Below, in pieces: positions 57,901 to 64,000 of a stretch of DNA of 64,000 nucleotides; position 1 is the first letter of the stretch, and every line of letters starts with the position of its first letter. The position numbers and the translations under genes are program-made. The DNA comes from Morinoia aosen (taxonomy: Eukaryota; Arthropoda; Malacostraca; Amphipoda; Talitridae), in NCBI GenBank assembly GCA_030386875.1, contig JASJYW010000026.1, forward strand, positions 12,666,246 to 12,730,245. Direction: 5' to 3'. The notes beneath the pieces are model-generated. The model saw only the letters and a list, made by a program, of their open reading frames with translations, had not been told where the DNA came from and did no database searches.

Positions 57901-60900
57901 CGCATTTTAGCTCTGTCGACCGTGGAAACGGCGGAATATGCACTTCCCGCCTATGTCGCCACGGGAAACAGCAAACGACTTGATTTACACCGCATTCGGC
58001 CTAGGAATGGCCCAAAACACGCATTTTAGCTCTGTCGACCGTGGAATCGGCTTAATATGCACTTTCCGCTTATGTCGCCACGGGAAACAGCAAACGACGT
58101 GATTTTCACCGCATTCGGCCTAGGAATGGCCCAAAACACGCATTTTAGCTCTGTCGACCGTGGAATCGGCTAAATATGCACTTTCCGCCTATGTCGCCAC
58201 GGGAAACAGCAAACGACGTGATTTTCACCGCATTCGGCCTAGGAATGGCCCAAAACACGCATTTTAGCTCTGTCGACCGTGGAATCGGCTAAATATGCAC
58301 TTTCCGCCTATGTCGCCACGGGAAACAGCAAACGACGTGATTTTCACCGCATTCGGCCTAGGAATGGCCAAAAACACGCATTTTAGCTCTGTCGACCGTG
58401 GAATCGGCTAAATATGCACTTTCCGCCTATGTCGCCACGGGAAACAGCAAACGACGTGATTTTCACCGCATTCGAAATAGGAATGGCCCAAAACACGCAT
58501 TTTAGCTCTGTCGACCGTGGAATCGGCTAAATATGCACTTTCCGCCTATGTCGCCACGGGAAACAGCAAACGACGTGATTTTCACCGCATTCGGCCTAGG
58601 GATGGCCCAAAACACGCATTTTAGCTCTGTCGACCGTGGAATCGGCTAAATATGCACTTTCCGCCTATGTCGCCACGGGAAACCGCAAACGACGTGATTT
58701 TCACCGCATTTGGCCTAGGAATGGCCCAAAACACGCATTTTAGCTCTGTCGACCGTGGAATCGGCTAAATTTGCACTTTCCGCCAATGTCGCCACGGGAA
58801 ACAGCAAACGACGTGATTTTCACCGCATTCGGCCTAGGAATGGCCAAAAACACGCATTTTAGCTCTGTCGACCGTGGAAACGGCGGAATATGCACTTCCC
58901 GCCTATGTCGCCACGGGAAACAGCAAACGACTTGATTTTCACCGCATTCGGCCTAGGAATGGCCTAAAACACGCATTTTAGCTCTGTCGACCGTGGAATC
59001 GGCTAAATATGCACTTTCCGCCTATGTCGCCACGGGAAACAGCAAACGACGTGATTTTCACCGCATTCGGCCTAGGAATGGCCAAAACACGCATTTTAGC
59101 TCTGTCGACCGTGGAATCGGCTAAATATGCACTTTCCGCCTATGTCGCCACGGGAAACAGCAAACGACGTGATTTTCACCGCATTCGGCCTAGGAATGGC
59201 CCAAAACACGCATTTCAGCTCTGTCGACCGTGGAACCGGCTAAATATGCACTTTCCGCCTATGTTGCCACGGGAAACAGCAAACGACGTGATTTTCACCG
59301 CATTCGGCCTAGGAATGGCCAAAAACACGCATTTTAGCGCTGTCGACCGTGGAATCGGCTAAATATGCACTTTCCGCCTATGTCGCCACGGGAAACAGCA
59401 TATGACGTGATTTTCACCGCATTCGGCCTAGGAATGGCCCAAAACACGCATTTTAGCTCTGTCGACCGTGGAAACGGCTAAATATGCACGTTCCGCCTAT
59501 GTTGCCACGGGAAACAGCAAACGACGTGATTTTCACCGCATTCGGCCTAGGAATGGCCCAAAACACGCATTTTAGCTCTGTCGACCGTGGAATCGGCTAA
59601 ATATGCACTTTCCGCCTATGTCGCCACGGGAAACAGCAAACGACGTGATTTTCACCGCATTCGACCTAGGAATGGCCCAAAACACGCATTTTAGCTCTTT
59701 CGACCGTGGAATCGGCTAAATATGCACTTTCCGCCTATGTCGCCACGGGAAACAGCAAACGACGTGATTTTCACCGCATTCGGCCTAGGAATGGCAAAAA
59801 CACGCATTTTAGCTCTGTCGACCGTGGAATCGGCTAAATATGCACTTTCCGCCTATGTCGCCACGGGAAACAGCAAACGACGTGATTTTCACCGCATTCG
59901 GCCTAGGAATGGCCAAAAACACGCATTTTAACTCTGTCGACCGTGGAATCGGCTAAATATGCACTTTCCGCCTATGTCGCCACGGGAAACAGCAAACGAC
60001 GTGATTTTCACCGCATTCGGCCTAGGAATGGCCCAAAACACGCATTTTAGCTCTGTCGACCGTGGAAACGGCTAAATATGCACTTTCCGCCTATGTTGCC
60101 ACGGGAAACAGCAAACGACGTGATTTTCACCGCATTCGGCCTAGGAATGGCCAAAAACACGCATTTTAGCCCTGTCGACCGTGGAATCGGCTAAATATGC
60201 ACTTTCCGCCTATGTCGCCACGGGAAACAGCATATGACGTGATTTTCACCGCATTCGGCCTAGGAATGGCCCAAAACACGCATTTTAGCTCTGTCGACCG
60301 TGGAATCGGCTAAATATGCACTTTCCGCCTATGTCGCCACGGGAAACAGCAAACGACGTGATTTTCACCGCATTCGGCCTAGGAATGGCCCATAACACGC
60401 ATTTTAGCTCTGTCGACCGTGGAATAGGCTAAATATGCACTTTCCGCCTATGTCGCCACGGGAAATAGCAAACGACGTGATTTTCACCGCATTCGGCCTA
60501 GGAATGGCCAAAAACACGCATTTTAGCCCTGTCGACCGTGGAATCGGCTAAATATGCACTTTCCGCCTATGTCGCCACGGGAAACAGCAAACGACGTGAT
60601 TTTCACCGCATTCGGCCTAGGAATGGCCCAAAACACGCATTTTAGCTCTGTCGACCGTGGAATCGGCTAAATATGCACTTTCCGCCTATGTCGCCACGGG
60701 AAACAGCAAACGACGTGATTTTCACCGCATTCGGCCTAGGAATGGCCCAAAACACGCATTTTAGCTCTGTCGACCGTGGAATCGGCTAAATATGCACTTT
60801 CCACCTATGTCGCCACGGGGAACAGCAAACGACGTGATTTTCACCGCATTCGGCCTAGGAATGGCCCAAAACACGCATTTCAGCTCTGTCGACCGTGGAA

Positions 60901-61600
60901 TCGGCTAAATATGCACTTTCCGCCTATGTCGCCACGGGAAACAGCAAACGACGTGATTTTCACCGCATTCGGCCTAGGAATGGCCCAAAACACGCATTTT
61001 AGCTCTGTCGACCGTGGAATCGGCTAAATATGCACTTTCCGCCTATGTCGCCACGGGAAACAGCATATGACGTGATTTTCACCGCATTCGGCCTAGGAAT
61101 GGCCCAAAACACGCATTTTAGCTCTGTCGACCGTGGAAACGGCTAAATATGCACGTTCCGCCTATGTTGCCACGGGAAACAGCAAACGACGTGATTTTCA
61201 CCGCATTCGGCCTAGGAATGGCCCAAAACACGCATTTTAGCTCTGTCGACCGTGGAATCGGCTAAATATGCACTTTCCGCCTATGTCGCCACGGGAAACA
61301 GCAAACGACGTGATTTTCACCGCATTCGACCTAGGAATGGCCCAAAACACGCATTTTAGCTCTTTCGACCGTGGAATCGGCTAAATATGCACTTTCCGCC
61401 TATGTCGCCACGGGAAACAGCAAACGACGTGATTTTCACCGCATTCGGCCTAGGAATGGCAAAAACACGCATTTTAGCTCTGTCGACCGTGGAATCGGCT
61501 AAATATGCACTTTCCGCCTATGTCGCCACGGGAAACAGCAAACGACGTGATTTTCACCGCATTCGGCCTAGGAATGGCCAAAAACACGCATTTTAACTCT
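54930..61600 (-). repeat. 21- and 14-monomer higher-order duplications
   Basis: CATTCGAAAT occurs at 55971 and 58469 (2,498 bp, 21 monomers minus one base). TTTCGACCGT occurs at 57201, 59698 and 61363 (2,497 and 1,665 bp, 21 and 14 monomers). Between markers the order of other variants (GGCGGAATATGC, AAACCGCAAACG, GCGCTGTCGACC, GGCAAAAACACG) is also preserved. Three successive segments are therefore copies of each other with slightly different lengths. Confidence 0.85.
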
Positions 61601-62329
61601 GTCGACCGTGGAATCGGCTAAATATGCACTTTCCGCCTATGTCGCCACGGGAAACAGCAAACGACGTGATTTTCACCGCATTCGGCCTAGGAATGGCCCA
61701 AAACACGCATTTTAGCTCTGTCGACCGTGGAAACGGCTAAATATGCACTTTCCGCCTATGTTGCCACGGGAAACAGCAAACGACGTGATTTTCACCGCAT
61801 TCGGCCTAGGAATGGCCAAAAACACGCATTTTAGCCCTGTCGACCGTGGAATCGGCTAAATATGCACTTTCCGCCTATGTCGCCACGGGAAACAGCATAT
61901 GACGTGATTTTCACCGCATTCGGCCTAGGAATGGCCCAAAACACGCATTTTAGCTCTGTCGACCGTGGAATCGGCTAAATATGCACTTTCCGCCTATGTC
62001 GCCACGGGAAACAGCAAACGACGTGATTTTCACCGCATTCGGCCTAGGAATGGCCCATAACACGCATTTTAGCTCTGTCGACCGTGGAATAGGCTAAATA
62101 TGCACTTTCCGCCTATGTCGCCACGGGAAATAGCAAACGACGTGATTTTCACCGCATTCGGCCTAGGAATGGCCAAAAACACGCATTTTAGCCCTGTCGA
62201 CCGTGGAATCGGCTAAATATGCACTTTCCGCCTATGTCGCCACGGGAAACAGCAAACGACGTGATTTTCACCGCATTCGGCCTAGGAATGGCCCAAAACA
62301 CGCATTTTAGCTCTGTCGACCGTGGAATC

Positions 62330-63990
62330 GGCTAAATATGCACTTTCCGCTTATGTCGCCACGGGAAACAGCAAACGACGTGATTTTCACCGCATTCGGC
62401 CTAGGAATGGCCCAAAACACGCATTTTAGCTCTGTCGACCGTGGAATCGGCTAAATATGCACTTTCCGCCTATGTCGCCACGGGAAACAGCAAACGACGT
62501 GATTTTCACCGCATTCGGCCTAGGAATGGCCCAAAACACACATTTTAGCTCCGTCGACCGTGGAATCGGCTAAATATGCACTTTCCGCCTATGTCGCCAC
62601 GGGAAACAGCAAACGACGTGATTTTCACCGCATTCGGCCTGGGAATGGCCAAAAACACGCATTTTAGCCCTGTCGACCGTGGAATCGGCTAAATATGCAC
62701 TTTCCGCCTATGACGCCACGGGAAACAGCAAACGACGTGATTTTCACCGCATTCGGCCTAGGAATGGCCCAAAACACGCATTTTAGCTCTGTCGACCGTG
62801 GAATCGGCTAAATATGCACTTTCCGCCTATGTCGCCACGGGAAACAGCAAACGACGTGATTTTCACCGCATTCGGCCTAGGAATGGCCCAAAACACGCAT
62901 TTTAGCTCTGTCGACCGTGGAATCGGCTAAATATGCACTTTCCACCTATGTCGCCACGGGGAACAGCAAACGACGTGATTTTCACCGCATTCGGCCTAGG
63001 AATGGCCCAAAACACGCATTTCAGCTCTGTCGACCGTGGAATCGGCTAAATATGCACTTTCCGCCTATGTCGCCACGGGAAACAGCAAACGACGTGATTT
63101 TCACCGCATTCGGCCTAGGAATGGCCCAAAACACGCATTTTAGCTCTGTCGACCGTGGAATCGGCTAAATATGCACTTTCCGCCTATGTCGCCACGGGAA
63201 ACAGCAAACGACGTGATTTTCACCGCATTCGGCCTAGGAATAGCCCAAAGCACGCATTTTAGCTCTGTCGACCGTGGAAACGGCTAAATATGCACTTTCT
63301 GCCTATGTCGCCACGGGAAACAGCAAACGACGTGATTTTCACCGCATTCGGCCTAGGAATGGCCCAAAACACGCATTTTAGCTCTGTCGACCGTGGAAAC
63401 GGCTAAATATGCACTTTCCGCCTATGTCGCCACGGGAAACAGCAAACGACGTGATTTTCACCGCATTCGGCCTAGGAATGGCCAATAACAAGCATTTTAG
63501 CTCTGTCGACCGTGGAATCGGCTAAATATGCACTTTCCGCCTATGTCGGCACGGGAAACAGCAAACGACGTGATTTTCACCGCATTCGGCCTAGGAATGG
63601 CCAAAAACACGCATTTTAGCCCTGTCGACCGTCGAATCGGCTAAATATGCACTTTCCTCCTATGTCGCTACGGGAAACAGCAAACGACGTGATTTTCACC
63701 GCATTCGGCCTAGGAATGGCCCAAAACACGCATTTTAGCTCTGTCGACCGTGGAAACGGCTAAATATGCACTTTCCGCCTATGTCGCCACGGGAAACAGC
63801 AAACGACGTGATTTTCACCGCATTCGGCCTAGGAATGGCCCAAAACACGCATTTTAGCTCTGTCGACCGTGGAATCGGCTAAATATGCACTTTCCGCCTA
63901 TGTCGCCAAGGGAAACAGCAAACGACGTGATTTTCACCGCATTCGGCCTAGGAATGGCCCAAAACACGCATTTTAGCTCTGTCGACCGTG
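62330..63990 (-). repeat. Partner of the duplicated segment at about 41.1-42.8 kb
   Basis: It carries the same ordered variants as the earlier segment, 21,220 bp downstream (for example TAGCCCAAAGC at 63241 against 42021, and GTCGCCAAGGG near 63903 against 42683). A few private changes (GTCGGCACGG near 63546, CTTTCCTCC near 63653) distinguish it. Confidence 0.75.
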
Positions 63991-64000
63991 GAATCGGCTA

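Larger units (their letters stand above)
53575..64000 (-). repeat. 119-bp satellite array, block 6 (about 88 monomers), inverted
   Basis: It continues block 5 in the same orientation; the first five bases (CGACG) are the second copy of the LTR-element target duplication and the interrupted monomer resumes in phase, with T for G in the first following bases. Large multi-monomer duplications are visible. The window ends within the array. No further insertion was seen. Confidence 0.97.

Overview
This is a eukaryotic, most likely animal, heterochromatic window. About 74% of the called bases (roughly 390 monomers) are one tandem satellite with a 119-bp period. Everything else is transposable-element DNA that landed in, or was amplified with, that satellite. 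I see no host protein-coding gene, tRNA, rRNA or CRISPR array. The animal assignment rests on the satellite organisation, the hAT element with a BED-like zinc finger, and a Ty3/gypsy-type retrotransposon with a Gmr1-like domain order. I cannot name the species.

Layout. (1) 1-30994: satellite in one orientation, interrupted three times (12130-14706, 17678-20260, 23120-25697) by the same ~2.58-kb retroelement fragment. Each fragment has a probable short LTR end, a ~1.4-kb leader and a gag-like reading frame cut off at its 3' end. The three copies share the insertion point, the 5-bp flanking repeat and the neighbouring satellite variants, so one insertion was amplified together with its satellite as a ~5.5-kb higher-order unit. 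(2) 30995-31494: exactly 500 N. (3) 31495-64000: the same 119-bp satellite in the opposite orientation, with its own variants and its own multi-monomer duplications. One 8,964-bp LTR retrotransposon (44611-53574, coding on the minus strand) is inserted in it with a 5-bp target-site duplication.

The LTR retrotransposon is the most informative object. It has two 1,050-bp LTRs with only one difference found by eye, a plausible primer-binding site, a G-rich tract before the 3' LTR, and one fused Gag-Pol frame. The Pol order is protease - integrase - reverse transcriptase - RNase H. The integrase is Ty3/gypsy-like (HHCC, D,D35E, GPF module) but lies upstream of RT as in Ty1/copia; this arrangement is known from Gmr1-type elements. 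The RT box reads YFDN instead of YxDD. The end of the RNase H is interrupted by a 1,980-bp hAT-type DNA transposon (45846-47825; 16-bp perfect terminal inverted repeats, 6-bp flanking duplication). The hAT element carries an open 426-codon gene that keeps the zinc finger and the dimerisation region but has lost the middle of the transposase.

Order of events from nesting: satellite array first; then the gag-fragment insertion and its amplification in the left array; in the right array, a recent LTR-retrotransposon insertion and then the hAT insertion into it. The relative timing of left and right events cannot be read. Single-base indels cluster in about 13.7-20 kb and suggest imperfect consensus there. 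The orientation switch at the 500-N gap may be a scaffolding artefact.
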